DNA of 7,064 nt from JBDSGC01 sp046594105. GTDB taxonomy: Bacteria; Acidobacteriota; Thermoanaerobaculia; Gp7-AA8. Under the pieces are notes generated by a model. That model had not been told where the DNA came from. It saw nothing but the letters and a program-made list of their open reading frames with translations, and did no database searches. Both the position numbers and the translations under genes were made by a program. Of this stretch, positions 6,818 to 7,064 are shown one piece after another (within the stretch, counting starts at the first letter, position 1; each line of letters begins with the position of its first letter). The stretch is from contig JBKJQB010000008.1 in assembly GCA_046594105.1 (NCBI GenBank), positions 1-7,064 on the forward strand, written 5' to 3'.

Positions 6818-6996
6818 CCCGCATTTCTGACACCCATCCTGCTGCGGACGCGGAAAGTGGGCCGTCTGCTTCGGTGCGCTCGGAATCGCTCCTCGACGTA
6901 CCGTCAAGTACGCCCTCGTCGCGCTTCCTTCGCGCGCCTCGCATCCGAGCCACTTTGCGCGCCCTCGCGACGGACGGGTGCGAGAAATGCGGGCTA
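6815..6996. repeat. Large imperfect palindrome, about 182 bp, with TA at both ends; possible MITE-like or other dispersed palindromic element
   Basis: The ends TAGCCCGCATTTCT (6815-6828) and AGAAATGCGGGCTA (6983-6996) are perfect 14-bp inverted copies. Pairing continues inward with mismatches: CACCC/GGGTG, then AAAGTGG (6854-6860) against CCACTTT (6950-6956). At the apex is GTAC-CGTCAA-GTAC (6898-6911). The centre of the apex (6904.5), the inner arms (6905) and the ends (6905.5) agree to about one base, so the whole stretch is a single symmetrical structure. It contains no credible gene; open frames across it follow from its base composition. The TA at each border could be a target-site duplication, as with IS630/mariner-derived miniature elements, or simply part of the inverted repeat. 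It lies between a plus-strand stop and a probable minus-strand stop, where a large hairpin could also act as a bidirectional terminator or protect mRNA 3' ends. No transposase is present. Confidence 0.8.
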
Positions 6997-7018
6997 AGAC
7001 AAGCACCCCGGAGAGTCT

Positions 7019-7064
7019 TCAAACGTAAAAGCGAAGCAGCTCGGTGAAGATCGTCTGGAGCGCG
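7019..7064 (-). CDS. Possible C-terminal fragment of a convergent gene, truncated by the right window edge
   Basis: Reading inward from the right edge on the minus strand, one frame gives ALQTIFTELLRFYV followed by TGA (7021-7019). Most codons end in G or C (GCG, CTC, CAG, ACG, ATC, TTC, ACC, GAG, CTG), as in the other genes here, and the peptide looks like an ordinary amphipathic C-terminus. Only 14 residues are visible, so no product can be named and the call may be wrong. If real, the gene is convergent with the Coa1-like gene and the large palindrome lies in the space between them. The remaining bases 6997-7018 hold only a weak AAGAC/GTCTT inverted pair. Confidence 0.4.
   Translation of the reverse strand, partial: ALQTIFTELLRFYV

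Noticed and set aside
6762..7022. Two minus-strand frames of 86 and 78 codons across the palindrome
   Set aside because: Both run through the large palindrome and into the 3' end of the Coa1-like gene. Their products are Arg/Ser/Ala-rich without domains, and the symmetry of the DNA explains the open frames better.
1..7064. CRISPR array, tRNA or rRNA gene, phage or toxin-antitoxin system
   Set aside because: No regularly spaced direct repeats, no cloverleaf or rRNA-like segment, and no gene pair with toxin or antitoxin features were seen on either strand.

Overview
The window is GC-rich bacterial DNA (about 60 % or more G+C by eye) with tightly packed genes. It carries six recognisable protein-coding genes, a possible fragment of a seventh, and one large palindromic element. 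Every recognised gene is bacterial in type. Nothing fixes the phylum. High GC, a periplasmic two-component-regulator-type beta-propeller, a bacterial histone-deacetylase-fold enzyme and a small Coa1-like protein together would fit a free-living, possibly uncultivated lineage such as Acidobacteriota, Gemmatimonadota or Eisenbacteria, but this is only an impression.

Left and centre (1-5401): four genes lie head to tail on the minus strand. In transcription order they are a multi-pass membrane protein of the lysylphosphatidylglycerol synthase TM / flippase-like family (5401-4316), nrdR (4247-3801), lon (3619-1148) and an exported beta-propeller protein that runs off the left edge (1098-1). Gaps are 68, 181 and 49 bp and hold no convincing intrinsic terminator, so partial co-transcription is possible. 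The nrdR-lon gap is the only one long enough for a substantial control region; it holds a 25-bp imperfect inverted repeat close to the lon ribosome binding site.

Right (5400-7064): two genes read on the plus strand, a zinc-dependent deacetylase of the histone deacetylase / acetoin utilisation / acetylpolyamine amidohydrolase superfamily and, 20 bp later behind a strong ribosome binding site, a small membrane-anchored protein resembling the Coa1 cytochrome oxidase assembly family. They look like a two-gene operon divergent from the flippase gene. After them comes a nearly perfectly centred imperfect palindrome of about 182 bp (6815-6996) that begins at the stop codon of the Coa1-like gene. A possible C-terminus of a convergent minus-strand gene follows (7019-7064).

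Functionally the minus-strand cluster combines control of ribonucleotide reductase genes (NrdR), ATP-dependent protein quality control (Lon) and an envelope sensor-like propeller. There is no evident single pathway and I did not find a clearly new multi-gene system. The most unusual element is the large palindrome. Next come the divergent pair whose ATG codons share one CATG, and the recurring lack of a Shine-Dalgarno sequence on several minus-strand genes.
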